64,000 nucleotides of DNA from an alpha proteobacterium U9-1i (GCA_000974665.1 BBSY01000003.1:1136001-1200000), one strand, 5' to 3'. Shown: positions 52,080 to 61,819, counted from the stretch's first letter. Notes: generated by a model from the letters alone, not told the origin. Numbers and translations: made by a program.

Positions 52080-52205
52080 TTCGATGAATTGCAGATTTTT
52101 CGGGTAATAAAAGTTGCTGTATTTCTGTCGCTCGGCGCGTTGTTATCAACTTATGAGTGTGCCAGCGTTTGCAAGTCCCGAGTCTCTGAATGTCGTGAGG
52201 GCGCC

Positions 52206-53096
52206 ATGAGTGAGAGGATTTCCGTTAGTTCTGCGGACTTCGTCCGCAACATCGGCGTCTGGCAGGAGCGCGCGCTCCACGCGCCCATCGCGATCACGTA
52301 TCACGGGCGCGAACGTTTAGTGCTGCTAGCAGCCGAAAGCTTTAGCGTGAGCAACGATTCAAACGCGCCTACGGATGCGATCGACCAACTTTCGGCCATT
52401 GTCGACAACATGGCCGAAGGCTTCGTCGCGATCGCCGACGATTACAGCGTTGTCGCCGCCAACCACGTCGCAGAAGGCTATTTTGGGCGCAGCCGGCGGA
52501 GCATGGAGGGCACAGCGTTCACCTCGATCTTCCCTGCACTGAAGGACTCGCTGCTGATGAGCCAAGTCCAGCGCGTGATGCGCGCACGCGAGGCGGCGAC
52601 CTTCGAGCTTGAATCGATTGTTTTTCCCGGGCGACGCTTGGAGTGCCGCGTGTTTCCGCTATCCCGCGGCGTCGGCATCCTGTTCGTCAACGTGACCGAG
52701 CGTGAAGCTCTGCGCGGTGCGCTGGCGGAAGCCGAAGCGATGCGCGCCGCCGCCTCGCTCCACCCTGACATCGCCAGCGCGACGTGCGACCCGCGCGGGC
52801 GCCTGTTGCACGCTGACGCGCGCTTTTGCGCCTGGGTCGGGTTCGAGCCCTCGGCGATCCTGCATTGCCGCTTCGTGGATATCGTCGCGCCGGCTTCTCG
52901 GCGTGAGGTCGGCGAAGCTTTAGAGCGTGCGCTCGATGCAAATTTGACGGTGACGACGCGCCTGCTCGCGAAGGACCTCACGGAGCGTCAACTCACGCTC
53001 AGCCTGTCGCCAATCACGTCGGTCAGCGGAACCAAGGGGGTGTGCATCCTGGCGACGACCCGGCTTGCACAAGCCGAAACCTCCCGCGTCGCCTAA
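52206..53096 (+). CDS. PAS-domain protein with Phd/YefM-like N-terminal domain
   Basis: A 296-residue protein without membrane segment. The first 48 residues (ISVSSADFVRNIGVWQERAL, then PIAITYHGRERLVLLAAESF) have the layout of Phd/YefM antitoxin DNA-binding domains: Sxx(D/E)FxxN, then xPhxITxxGRxxxVLhsxxxF. Residues about 60-170 are a PAS domain (LSAIVDNMAEGFVAIADDYS), and a second PAS-like domain covers 180-290. No toxin gene is near. It may be a PAS-sensing transcription regulator of the divergent pilus operon. The Phd link is by eye. Confidence 0.75.
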   Translation: MSERISVSSADFVRNIGVWQERALHAPIAITYHGRERLVLLAAESFSVSNDSNAPTDAIDQLSAIVDNMAEGFVAIADDYSVVAANHVAEGYFGRSRRSMEGTAFTSIFPALKDSLLMSQVQRVMRAREAATFELESIVFPGRRLECRVFPLSRGVGILFVNVTEREALRGALAEAEAMRAAASLHPDIASATCDPRGRLLHADARFCAWVGFEPSAILHCRFVDIVAPASRREVGEALERALDANLTVTTRLLAKDLTERQLTLSLSPITSVSGTKGVCILATTRLAQAETSRVA

Positions 53097-53098
53097 CA

Positions 53099-53131
53099 CG
53101 CTCCCGCGCGGCTCAAGGCCACGCGGGAGCG
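53099..53131. terminator. Bidirectional terminator-like hairpin
   Basis: CGCTCCCGCG and CGCGGGAGCG pair perfectly over ten bases around a 13-base loop. The hairpin lies between the convergent PAS gene (ends 53096) and LytTR gene (ends 53141). The T tracts are weak on both sides, so efficiency is uncertain. Confidence 0.65.
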
Positions 53132-53140
53132 CTCGTTAGG

Positions 53141-53938
53141 TTAGGCGGTGCGCGTTTTCATTTCTTGCAGCACGCGCTGCGCATAAGCGCGGCTCACTGG
53201 CACCTCATCGCCGCTATCGAGCACAGCGAGCAAGCGCCCGTTGGCGTCGCGCTGGACAGCCTTGAGACGCTTCCAGTTCACGAACGCCGAGCGGTGCACG
53301 CGCAGCATCACCTCGGGGTCCAGGCGTTCTTCCAGGTGCGACATGGTCTCCCGGTAAAGCAACGTCCGCCCTTCCCAGAACAGACGCACATAGTCCCGCT
53401 CCGCTTCGATGCGTTCCACGTCCACAACCGGCACCCGCAAAAAGCGGCCGCGCTCGCGGATCCAGAACTCTTTCTCGAAGCGCGGACCTTCGCGGTCTCG
53501 GGCTTCGCGGCGGAGCGCATCGAGCACCGAAGCAAGCTCCTCCGCGCGGCGTCCGGCGTTTTGCGCCGCGCGCCGCTCACGCGCCCGCATCAGCGCCGAG
53601 GCCAGCCGCTCGAACTCGACCGGCTTCAAAAGGTAATCCACCGCCGACGTCTCAAACGCGCGCAGCGCGTAAGAATCGAACGCGGTGACAAAGATCACGG
53701 TTGGACCACCAGATTCCTCGATGGCGTCAGCCACCGCGAAGCCGTCCGCCAACGGCATTTTGATATCCAACAGAACGACGTCGGGGCGCAGTTCGCGCAT
53801 CGCGTCGATCGCCTGCACGCCATCATTGGCGGCGCCGACGACTTCAACATCAGGGATCGCCTGCAGCGCGAGCCGGAGGCGCCGAAGCGCCAAGGGCTCG
53901 TCGTCAGCTAAAAGTAGGCGTAAGGGTTCGGCCGACAC
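53141..53938 (-). CDS. LytTR family response regulator
   Basis: A 265-residue regulator: receiver with DDE at 12-14 and Asp58 (LLDIKMPLADG), Lys in YLLKPVEF, then a LytTR DNA-binding domain (FLRVPVVDVERIEAERDYVR, MLRVHRSAFVNWKRLKAVQR). I choose the GTG at 53938 since GGAGGAGGAAC precedes it directly; the ATG further upstream lies inside the kinase gene. It overlaps the kinase gene by 35 bases and is surely its partner. Confidence 0.94.
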   Translation of the reverse strand: MSAEPLRLLLADDEPLALRRLRLALQAIPDVEVVGAANDGVQAIDAMRELRPDVVLLDIKMPLADGFAVADAIEESGGPTVIFVTAFDSYALRAFETSAVDYLLKPVEFERLASALMRARERRAAQNAGRRAEELASVLDALRREARDREGPRFEKEFWIRERGRFLRVPVVDVERIEAERDYVRLFWEGRTLLYRETMSHLEERLDPEVMLRVHRSAFVNWKRLKAVQRDANGRLLAVLDSGDEVPVSRAYAQRVLQEMKTRTA

Positions 53939-54968
53939 GTTCCTCCTCCACGGGTAACCAGATCTCCACGTGACAGCCATTCGGCTGCTTATTGCGCGCG
54001 ATTAGGCCAGCGCGTTGGCCATAGATGAGCTCCAAGCGCTCACGGATGTTTGCAAGACCGACGCCTTGTCGTTTGCTTGCATTCGTCGTGGGCAGGCCGG
54101 GGCCATCATCTTCAACCGCGATCCGCAGCACGCCGTCCTCCCGCCATGCGGAGACGACGATGCGGCCTCCGTCCACACGGGGCGTGATTGCGTACTTGAT
54201 CGCGTTCTCAAGAATGGGCTGGAGGATGAGGCTTGGGAGCCGCAGCTTCTCCAGCCCAGGTTCAATATTGAATTGAACCGTGAGTTTGTCCTCGAATCGG
54301 GTTTGCTCGATCTCGAGGTATTTGCGTTGGGCTTCGATCTCGTCGGAGAGCTTGGCAAGCTCAGTCGGCTGACGGTCGAGCGAATAGCGCAGGAAGCCTG
54401 CGAGCCGCAGCAGCATGTTCTCGGCCTGCGCATTGCGGTTGTCGAGCACGAGCGTCGAGATCGCGTTCAGCGTGTTGAACAGGAAGTGCGGATTGATCTG
54501 GTAGTGCAGCATCCGTACTTGGGCGTCGTACGCGAGCGCCTGGGCGCGCGCGACGGCCCGGGCCTGCGCCACGGTTTGGAAGTGGTAGCCCAGCAGCGCT
54601 TGCATCAGCCCCCAAAGCAGCAGCGCCCAACCGAACTGAAAGAGGTAGATCACAAACGGGTACGGCTCGGGCGTCACCCCACCGAGGAGGCGCGGCCAAT
54701 AATGCTCGCTAAACTGGGTGACCGGCGCGAGCGCCAGCGCGCCCAGCACCAGCGCCAGATTGCGCCCCCGGTCGGATCGATTGGCTTTCCAGCCCGCCAC
54801 GACTGCCAAGAGGACGCCCGTCAGCACAGCGTAGCTCGCCACCGCCATCGCGCGGTTGGCCATGTAGGGAAAATCGCCGACGTCTTCTGGCGGATCGGCC
54901 GCAGCCGCCGCCGTCCGGATCACGAAATAGGCCCCCCAGAACGCGACGTGCGCGCCCCATCGGACCAA
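53904..54968 (-). CDS. LytS-like sensor histidine kinase
   Basis: A 354-residue membrane kinase with four hydrophobic segments in the first 125 residues, then the His_kinase domain: HYQINPHFLFNTLNAISTLV with His161, and ATPase motifs LPSLILQPILENAIKYAI, EDDGPGLPT and GVGLANIRERLELIYG. No extracellular sensor domain is present, so the signal is probably sensed in the membrane. The start is a TTG at 54968 because no in-frame ATG precedes the first span. It is followed by its LytTR regulator. Confidence 0.93.
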   Translation of the reverse strand: MVRWGAHVAFWGAYFVIRTAAAAADPPEDVGDFPYMANRAMAVASYAVLTGVLLAVVAGWKANRSDRGRNLALVLGALALAPVTQFSEHYWPRLLGGVTPEPYPFVIYLFQFGWALLLWGLMQALLGYHFQTVAQARAVARAQALAYDAQVRMLHYQINPHFLFNTLNAISTLVLDNRNAQAENMLLRLAGFLRYSLDRQPTELAKLSDEIEAQRKYLEIEQTRFEDKLTVQFNIEPGLEKLRLPSLILQPILENAIKYAITPRVDGGRIVVSAWREDGVLRIAVEDDGPGLPTTNASKRQGVGLANIRERLELIYGQRAGLIARNKQPNGCHVEIWLPVEEERVGRTLTPTFS

Positions 54969-55170
54969 TCCCGGATGCTCCGCCTTGCTTAATGATGCGC
55001 CTACATCTTGGATGGCGCTGCTCCCTCAAGGTGTCCGCCCACGCGGGCCAGACCCTAGCGAAATCGAAGCGCGTCCGCAGGACGTCCGTCGCAGTTACGC
55101 TCGGGCTTGTCGCATAGGAACGGCGTTTCGCCGCTAAGGTGTGTGGCCGTGGACCCGGCCGCAGCGTGGC

Positions 55171-55944
55171 CTACCGCGCCGCTGGCGCAAGCTCGAACGC
55201 GTATTCGTGGAACACATCTTCGAGAGGTTGGAACGCTAATTGCGCCCGCTTTCCGGCGATCGCGAGCTTACCCGCAAGGCCCGGTTTGGGGCGCTTCAGC
55301 ATCGGCCAGCGCAACGCCTTAAGCTCAAGCCCCGCCCGCCATGCCAACTCGTGCATATTGGAGATCGAGACCCAGCGCGTGTGCTCAAGGTTCGCCATCA
55401 CGTAGCGGGTGCCACGCTGGGCGCGGTGCTGGCGAAAGCGCGGCGCAAACGGGTTCGGCGTGGTGAACAGCATCACGCCTTCGGGCTTCAGGTGGCGCTT
55501 GGCGAAGTTAAGCAAGCCCACCGGATCGTTCACGTGCTCAATCACGTCGCCGCAAAAGACCCGATCGAAACGCTCGCCAAGGTCCACGTCGGACGTGGCG
55601 TCGGCGCAGCGGAAGTCGAAACCCTTGGAATTGTAGTGCGCACAGAGCTTGGGGTTGATCTCGACCGCCACCGCGCGTTTGGCGACGCGTTTGATGCGGT
55701 TGTGCTCCCATCCCTCCTCGGAGAAGAAGACGATGTCGTGCTCGCCGGCGCCAATGTCGAGCATCTCTTGGCCACGGCAGAAATTGTCGATCATCTCGAC
55801 ACGCGATATCGGCTCGACGCGGGTGATGGAGCGCAAGAACGCATCCATCTTTTGCGTGGCTTCGCGGTCGGTGGGATCGGCCGAGACGCCGCGCCAATCA
55901 AGCATGTCGTCCATCCCGCCGCTTCGGCGTTTGATTGAGTTCAT
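55171..55944 (-). CDS. Class I SAM-dependent methyltransferase
   Basis: A 257-residue protein with SAM motif I MLDIGAGEHDIVFFSEEGW, acidic loop VEINPKLCAHYNSKGFDFR, motif II FDRVFCGDVIEHVNDPVGL and motif III LKPEGVMLFTTPNPFAPRFR. The substrate is unknown; position after a glycosyltransferase gene suggests a surface sugar. The start is ATG 55944 (overlapping the glycosyltransferase gene) or ATG 55914. Confidence 0.88.
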   Translation of the reverse strand: MNSIKRRSGGMDDMLDWRGVSADPTDREATQKMDAFLRSITRVEPISRVEMIDNFCRGQEMLDIGAGEHDIVFFSEEGWEHNRIKRVAKRAVAVEINPKLCAHYNSKGFDFRCADATSDVDLGERFDRVFCGDVIEHVNDPVGLLNFAKRHLKPEGVMLFTTPNPFAPRFRQHRAQRGTRYVMANLEHTRWVSISNMHELAWRAGLELKALRWPMLKRPKPGLAGKLAIAGKRAQLAFQPLEDVFHEYAFELAPAAR

Positions 55945-56935
55945 CCGTCAGCGCGCGCCAGAATGGCTCGGCGCCATAGCGCACGTGGAGCGCAGCGCGG
56001 CCCTTCTCGGCTTTGGCCCGGAGAGCGTCAAGATCGGCAAGTGCGCCCTCTATCGTCCGCGCCAGCGCCAAGGCGTCGCCGAATGGAAACAGCGCCCCAT
56101 ATGCGCCGTCCGCCAGCGCGGCGCGATTGCCGGGATTGTCAGCGGCGATGATCGGCGCGCAATGATCGAGCGCTTCTTGCAGCAAGTATGGGAGCCCCTC
56201 CCACTCCGACGGCAGCACGAGCACGTCGTTGCGATGGAAATGAGAGAACGGAGCGCTGAGCCAGCCGGCAAACTCAGCTTCTACGTTCGCCTCTGCCGCA
56301 GCGGCTCGCATCTCCCCTTCAAGCGGCCCCGCACCTATAAAGCGAAGGCAGGGTCGCGCCTTGAGCTTGGCAAACGCAGCGATGAGTGTGAGCGGGCTTT
56401 TCGTCGGAATGAAGCGCGCCACGAAGTTGACGCGCAGCGCGCCTTCGCTCGCCGGCGGCGTGGCCGGCGATGCCACGTAGGGGTTGCCCAACAACGCAAT
56501 ACGCGCACCGGGCAGCGCGGCGCGGCACGCGTCGGCTTGCGCTTGGTTCAGCGCGATCACCAGATCGGCGTCCCGCTTGCGTTTGAATTTGTCGGAGTGG
56601 CAGGGCGTGGCGAACAGCGCGCCTGGGAAGAGCCTCCGCAAAGCGGCGAGTGCGAGATCGCTGTGGACGATCACCAGGAGCGGCTCCGCGCCCGCGCGCG
56701 TGCGGACTTCGGCGCGAAGGCGGTCGAGCACAAACGGCGCGGCGCCGAACGGCGACGTCAACAACGCAGGCGCGTCCATAACGTCAACGCCATCGGCCCG
56801 AAGCGCGTCAGCTGACGGCCCGCGGAACACAACGGCGGACCGCACACCGACGGCGCGAAACATGCGCTCGTAGTGCGCGACGGCGGTGGCGATGCCGCCC
56901 CGGCCTTTCACGATCGCTGCCTGCAGCACAAACAT
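55898..56935 (-). CDS. Glycosyltransferase family 4-like protein
   Basis: A 345-residue GT-B enzyme. The N-terminal half has KGRGGIATAVAHYERMF; the C-terminal half has VNFVARFIPTKSPLTLIAAF, LRFIGAGPLEGEMRAAA and the donor site VLVLPSEWEGLPYLLQEALD, whose E-x7-E form is typical of GT4. It probably transfers a sugar in envelope polysaccharide synthesis. It overlaps the methyltransferase gene by 47 bases. Confidence 0.9.
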   Translation of the reverse strand: MFVLQAAIVKGRGGIATAVAHYERMFRAVGVRSAVVFRGPSADALRADGVDVMDAPALLTSPFGAAPFVLDRLRAEVRTRAGAEPLLVIVHSDLALAALRRLFPGALFATPCHSDKFKRKRDADLVIALNQAQADACRAALPGARIALLGNPYVASPATPPASEGALRVNFVARFIPTKSPLTLIAAFAKLKARPCLRFIGAGPLEGEMRAAAAEANVEAEFAGWLSAPFSHFHRNDVLVLPSEWEGLPYLLQEALDHCAPIIAADNPGNRAALADGAYGALFPFGDALALARTIEGALADLDALRAKAEKGRAALHVRYGAEPFWRALTDELNQTPKRRDGRHA

Positions 56936-56989
56936 GGTCGCAGCCCTCTAGCATGGCGCTGGCGACTGCGCCTCCTACCCACGCGCAGC

Positions 56990-57023
56990 AAAACGCCCCA
57001 CGACGTCACCGTCATGGGGCGTT
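56990..57023 (-). terminator. Terminator after initiator tRNA
   Basis: On the minus strand AACGCCCCA and TGGGGCGTT pair over nine bases around a 14-base loop and are followed by TTTT. It lies eight bases after the tRNA 3' end, so it would end the tRNA-fMet transcript. Confidence 0.8.
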
Positions 57024-57030
57024 CTGCGTT

Positions 57031-57107
<77 letters not shown>

Positions 57108-57231
57108 TCAGCTTTTTGCGCCGCAGTGCGGCGCAAGGCGGCTCATATGGCTGTCTCCGGCGCCCGCGTCAAGCTGAGCTAGGCGCGCAAGCGCAAACAC
57201 CGCGCAAAGAACGACGCTGGGCAAAAGAAAT

Positions 57232-57255
57232 GGGGCGGACCTTGCGGTCCGCCCC
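57232..57255 (-). terminator. Terminator of TonB-dependent receptor gene
   Basis: GGGGCGGAC and GTCCGCCCC pair over nine bases around a six-base loop, 25 bases after the receptor stop codon. On the minus strand the hairpin is followed by ATTTCTTTTG. This is a good intrinsic terminator. Confidence 0.82.
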
Positions 57256-57279
57256 AGAACTTTTGCGGTCCCAGTTCGC

Positions 57280-60200
57280 TTAGAAGCGAGCTTGGAAGCC
57301 GACCACCCACTCGCGACCGATGCCGGCGTCGAATTGGTTGCCGACACCGTAGATGCCGCGGTTCCAATCTTCGTCCGTCACGTTGTTCACGACCAAGCGA
57401 ACGGTCATGGAGTCCGTGATGTCGTAGGAGGCGTTGTAGTTGAAGAAGTTGAAGTCTTCACCACGGAAGGCCAGCGACTGCTCGTTATACAACGGCTTGG
57501 CGACCGTGATGTCCGAGACGGTCATCGGGTTCCAGTTCCATTGCAGCGTGTGGTCGAACGGCCCGATGCGGTGACGGATGTCCATACGGAATTCGTATTC
57601 CGGCTGGCCCGTGCCCGGGTGCTCGCCCACTTGGCGGTCGAAGCGTTGCGTGAACGCGTTGTCGGCGTACAGGTCGTAACGCTGGTTGTGGAACAACGTC
57701 GTGCGCAGGAAGATGTCGCCCCAGTTTTCCATGAAGCCGCCGAGGACGGGAACTTCGCCGAGCCCGAAATTGTAGCGGGCTTCGAGGTTCACGCCGCGGA
57801 ATGCACGGCCGCCAGCGTTGATGTTGTTGAACTGCGCCATCGTCGCGATGAACGAGTTCGTGGCAGGCGCGAGACCCGGCGCGAGCGACGGGGTGCCGGC
57901 CAGAACACCAGCGAACGACGGGTTGCCCGTGATCGCGTTGACAGCCGGGATGATGAAGCCGCCAGCCGTGGCTTGCGGGAACAGCTGTTGATCGCAAGCA
58001 TTGAGGCCGCCGATCGGGGCGTTCGGATAGGTAGCCGAGTCGAAGCAGATACCCATGAACGCTGCCGAGCTGCCGCTGTTGTTGTTGGCGAATGGGCCAA
58101 ACAGCAGGATTTCGTTCGTCAGGTCGACCGAGAAGAAGTCGGCGGCGAGAACCAGGCGCGGGGCCCAGCTCGGCTCGTACGTGATGCCGTAGGTGTACGA
58201 GTTGCCTTCTTCGTTCGCGAGGTTCGGGTTACCCGCCGCAACGGCCGAGCGGGCGATGTTGCCGACGGTCGCTGCGTTGTTGAACGTGTTCAAGAACGCC
58301 TGCGCAGAAGCCGCATCCGGTGCAATGCCCAGCGCCTGAACGGCGGAGAGGCAGTTGGCCTGACGCGAAGCCGAACCCAGACCGATATTTTCGGTCGTGC
58401 ACGGATGGTAGGTGGTGTCCGGCGTCGTGAACGCGATGGTGAACGGACCGAGCAGTTCGACCAGCGAGGCCGAGCGAACCGTACGGCCGCGCGCGCCGCG
58501 CACGGTCAGATCTTCGAAGGGCTTCCACGTCACGCTGTAGTTGAACGTGTCGTCCACCGTGCCGTCGCCAGTCACGAGGGCCGTCGAGGAATCTTGCTCC
58601 CGTTCGACCATGCGGAAGGCGTAGCTGAACTCGAGCGAGTTCATGAGCGGGAATTGGAAGCCTTCGCCGAAGATTGGGATCAGGACTTCGTAGCCGTACT
58701 CGAGGAACTCAAGTTCGCCCGCGCCGCGGCCTTGGAGAGCCGTACGGCCATCGCCACGTGCGAGACGATTGTTCGGCTCGAACTCAGCGGTTTCACGACG
58801 ATACTCGATGTTCAGACCGAGGCTCGCGGCGCCCGCCGGGAGACGAATGATCTCGCCGCCGAGGGAGCCGGTGTAGACGATCTGACGGTTCAGAGCGTGG
58901 GTCGAGGAGTCAACCTGGACGTAGTCACGCGCAGCTTGGCTGCTCGCGCCTTCGCCCATGATGTTCAACGGCACGCAGCGCGCCACTTGGTCGGCAGTCG
59001 GGATCAAACCCGCAACCGTACGGCCAGCGTTCAGGATCGAGCTAGCGCCTGGGTTGGCGTATTCGATCGGGATCGGCTGAGCCAGCGTCTGTTGACGGCA
59101 AACCGGTTGACCGCCCGGGCCGGTGATGACGTCGGTCGCGAGCGCGAATTCGATGTCGCCGATGTCGGTGCGGTTGTTGTCGGTTTCCGAGGTGCCGTAG
59201 ATCGCCGCGACATCCCAGTAGAAATCACGATCGAAGAGCGAGAAATCGCCTTCGAGCGATTGAGCGATACGGAACGTCGAGGTGTCTTGCGTCGACCTGA
59301 GGCCCTCGCCGCCGACGATGTCGGAGAGCGCACGGCCGATATAAAGGACGTCCTGAGCGCCACCGGCGCCGAACGGACCGTCCGGATCGTAGGCCGCCGG
59401 CAGCGTCAGGCCTTGGGCGATCAACGCATCGATCTGCGCGATGTTCGTGCCGACGTTGAAGAACGGGTTCTGGCGGAAGAAGATCGGAACCGCGAGCGTA
59501 CCGGCTTGAGCGTTACCGCCGCCAGCGTTGGTCGACGGGCCCTGCACTTGGTCGAACGTGATATCCGTGTAGAGGATTTCCGTACGCGTGCGCAGCCAGT
59601 CGGTGATGTCGTAGTGACCGGTGATGGCCAACGACGCACGTTCCGTACCAGCTTGGATCTGCGTGAACCCATTGGCGCTCGGCTCGTAGCCGCCGCCCCC
59701 GAAGGTCGCTGCGATTTGCGACTGGAGCGGCGGTGCAATGATGCCGACGTTGTAGGGTTGCAGCTGGCCGTTCGCGGCGAACGACAGCGGAACCGCGCGA
59801 CGCGGGAAGAGCGCGCTGGTGGCGATATCCGTGTTGGTGATCGTCGGCAGGTAGCCGTTGGCGCTGGCGGGGTTAACGCCGCCGGCCGCATGAGCCGTGC
59901 CGAACGAACCGATGAACAGCATCGGATCGATGCCGGGGTTGGCCGCAAGGTACTCATACGGCGTTTGGCGGTTGCGCTGCAGCAGCGACAGCACGAGCTG
60001 CGACTGCGCGGCCGCCGACAGCAGGTTGTAGTTCGCCAGGTTGGTGGCCGCATCAGCACCCGTGTTGAACGAGTTGAAGATCGCCAAACGGCCGCCAGCG
60101 GTATCCTGCCCGGCGGTCAAAGCCGTCGGCGCGAACGAAGCAAAGCCAAGCGGATCGAGCGGCGTGACGATACCCGAACGGGCAGCCGCCGTGCCAACCG

Positions 60201-61224
60201 CCTGAGCCGGAACCAGGAACGTCGCCGCGTTGACGCCGCTGAAGTTCTGGTTGGTCAGCACGGTGCCGCCGAGGCTGATGTGCGTGTTGTTCAACGGCAG
60301 ATCGCCGAAGCGGCCGAGATAGTTGGTCGCAACGTTGTTCGAGGCGGCCGGCAGGAACGGCGTTGAGGTGGCGAACGCGGTCGTGCAGGTCGCGGCGGTC
60401 GCGCAGGTGCCGAACGCGGCGATCTGGCTGCTGACCGAGAGCGTGCCCGTGCGACGCGTGCCCGTGTTCAAGCTGTTGGTCGGCAGAGCCGGGCCGACAT
60501 AGAGCGCGCCGCCAAGGTCGATATCCGAGAAAATCGACTCTTGGTTGAAGTATTCGGCCGACACCGTGATGTTCGCACGGCCGTCCATGAAGTTCGCGCC
60601 CCACAGGCCGCTGAGGCGGTAGGAGTCGCCCTCGCCGATTTCCGGGTGCGAGTACTGGCCGCGGATGTCCAGGCCTTCGTAATCGTCCTTGGTGATGACG
60701 TTGACGACGCCGGCCACGGCGTCGGCGCCGTAGATCGCGCCGCCGGTGCCGGCCAGAACTTCAACGCGGTCGATGATTTGCGGGTTGATCATCGAAAGGT
60801 CGACTTGGGCGCCCGACGAGTTGCCCGGCACGAAGACCGTGCCTTGGTTGCCCGGAACGACGCGGCGGCCGTTGAGCAGGGTCAGCGTGCGCTGGGTGCC
60901 GAGGTCGAGGACGTCAGGGAACGCGAAGCTGTCGCCGTTCTGACCTTGCGTACCGCGGTTGTTGACGCCAACGCCGAGCAGCGGAATGTCTTCCAGCGCG
61001 TCGATCGTGTTGACGGTTTGCGCGGCGTCCATCTGCTGCGAGCCGACTTGGAACGTCGGGTTCGGGCTTTCGAACGTTTCCCGACGCAGACGCGAGCCGG
61101 TGACGACGATTACGTCCTCTTCAGAGGCTGCCGGAGCGTCCTGAGCGAGCGCGGGCGTCACGGCGCCCATACCGATCGTCAGAATAGTCGCGCCAAGCAA
61201 ACCAAGCTTGTCTTTTACGTTCAT
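57280..61224 (-). CDS. TonB-dependent receptor, unusually large
   Basis: A 1314-residue outer membrane receptor. Signal peptide residues 1-27 (VTPALAQ), TonB box EEDVIVVTGSRLR near 35-47, plug domain with TLTLLNGRRVVPGN, IDRVEVLAGTGGAIYGADAV and AGVVNVITKDDYEG, then a long barrel ending WNRGIYGVGNQFDAGIGREW and the terminal aromatic GFQARF. It lacks an STN domain, so no sigma/anti-sigma signalling is expected. The family is usually 700-1100 residues; extra length lies in the loops between about 260 and 560. ATG 61224 has GGGAGA seven bases upstream. Substrate unknown. Confidence 0.94.
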   Translation of the reverse strand: MNVKDKLGLLGATILTIGMGAVTPALAQDAPAASEEDVIVVTGSRLRRETFESPNPTFQVGSQQMDAAQTVNTIDALEDIPLLGVGVNNRGTQGQNGDSFAFPDVLDLGTQRTLTLLNGRRVVPGNQGTVFVPGNSSGAQVDLSMINPQIIDRVEVLAGTGGAIYGADAVAGVVNVITKDDYEGLDIRGQYSHPEIGEGDSYRLSGLWGANFMDGRANITVSAEYFNQESIFSDIDLGGALYVGPALPTNSLNTGTRRTGTLSVSSQIAAFGTCATAATCTTAFATSTPFLPAASNNVATNYLGRFGDLPLNNTHISLGGTVLTNQNFSGVNAATFLVPAQAVGTAAARSGIVTPLDPLGFASFAPTALTAGQDTAGGRLAIFNSFNTGADAATNLANYNLLSAAAQSQLVLSLLQRNRQTPYEYLAANPGIDPMLFIGSFGTAHAAGGVNPASANGYLPTITNTDIATSALFPRRAVPLSFAANGQLQPYNVGIIAPPLQSQIAATFGGGGYEPSANGFTQIQAGTERASLAITGHYDITDWLRTRTEILYTDITFDQVQGPSTNAGGGNAQAGTLAVPIFFRQNPFFNVGTNIAQIDALIAQGLTLPAAYDPDGPFGAGGAQDVLYIGRALSDIVGGEGLRSTQDTSTFRIAQSLEGDFSLFDRDFYWDVAAIYGTSETDNNRTDIGDIEFALATDVITGPGGQPVCRQQTLAQPIPIEYANPGASSILNAGRTVAGLIPTADQVARCVPLNIMGEGASSQAARDYVQVDSSTHALNRQIVYTGSLGGEIIRLPAGAASLGLNIEYRRETAEFEPNNRLARGDGRTALQGRGAGELEFLEYGYEVLIPIFGEGFQFPLMNSLEFSYAFRMVEREQDSSTALVTGDGTVDDTFNYSVTWKPFEDLTVRGARGRTVRSASLVELLGPFTIAFTTPDTTYHPCTTENIGLGSASRQANCLSAVQALGIAPDAASAQAFLNTFNNAATVGNIARSAVAAGNPNLANEEGNSYTYGITYEPSWAPRLVLAADFFSVDLTNEILLFGPFANNNSGSSAAFMGICFDSATYPNAPIGGLNACDQQLFPQATAGGFIIPAVNAITGNPSFAGVLAGTPSLAPGLAPATNSFIATMAQFNNINAGGRAFRGVNLEARYNFGLGEVPVLGGFMENWGDIFLRTTLFHNQRYDLYADNAFTQRFDRQVGEHPGTGQPEYEFRMDIRHRIGPFDHTLQWNWNPMTVSDITVAKPLYNEQSLAFRGEDFNFFNYNASYDITDSMTVRLVVNNVTDEDWNRGIYGVGNQFDAGIGREWVVGFQARF

Positions 61225-61819
61225 CACCCATTCTCCCGCCGACAGCTTATTCGCTGTGTTCCTGATCCACGTTTTCGGAAAGTGAGCTTGGCCGACCTGG
61301 CGAACAGACCCCCCGGACCGAAGTCCCCTGAGCCGCACGTCCCCTGTCGCCTGCCGAGCGCCCTCTCCGCCTCAGTCCATTAGACCGTACGAGCTAAAGA
61401 GGTGCATGGGGGTGGGTCAATCGCGCCGGTCACCATTCGGGCGGCTTTATGTCGAGTTCACGACTTGCTGTGGCGGAAGTGTTACGCCTTGTGTCACAGC
61501 TGAGCGGGTGCAGCATGAATTGCGCGTGAAGCCTGCGAAACTTCAACCAGAAAGCCGCAGTTTGACGGTGTGTTTTGCCCCGCGGTGCGACGAACGGCGT
61601 ACGCTTCGGCCCTCAACCTCGCATGACCGACACGACTGACCGGTCAGACGATTCGAGAGGCGCCCGGCGCCGCTTCTTGCGTCAAATAAGACGAAATGCG
61701 GCGCAACACGGCGAGGTGCGAGACGCGCTTCAGCGGCCGCAGAAGCGGCTCAAGACGAAGTTCAGGGAGTGGAAATCGTGATGAGGGTTCGGGATCTGGT
61801 GTTTCGCGCGCGCCGTGCA
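61225..61819. other. Intergenic region between 5S rRNA and receptor gene
   Basis: This 595-base stretch has no convincing gene. It must hold the receptor promoter and the end of the rRNA transcript, but I see no clear intrinsic terminator after 5S. A 52-codon plus-strand frame (61623-61781) codes a very basic Arg-rich peptide with no ribosome site and is not called. No tRNA is present here, although initiator tRNA is often found in this place. Confidence 0.6.

Noticed and set aside
52206..53096. Toxin-antitoxin module
   Set aside because: Although the N-terminus is Phd-like, no partner toxin gene lies on either side.
57292..60366. 1024-codon open frame on the plus strand, antisense to the TonB receptor
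   Set aside because: It is an Arg/Val/Asp-rich shadow frame produced by high GC; the minus strand codes a clear receptor with signal peptide, plug and terminal phenylalanine.
61406..61781. Small plus-strand frames between 5S rRNA and the receptor gene
   Set aside because: No ribosome site, no recognisable sequence pattern and a very basic composition; possible but unsupported.
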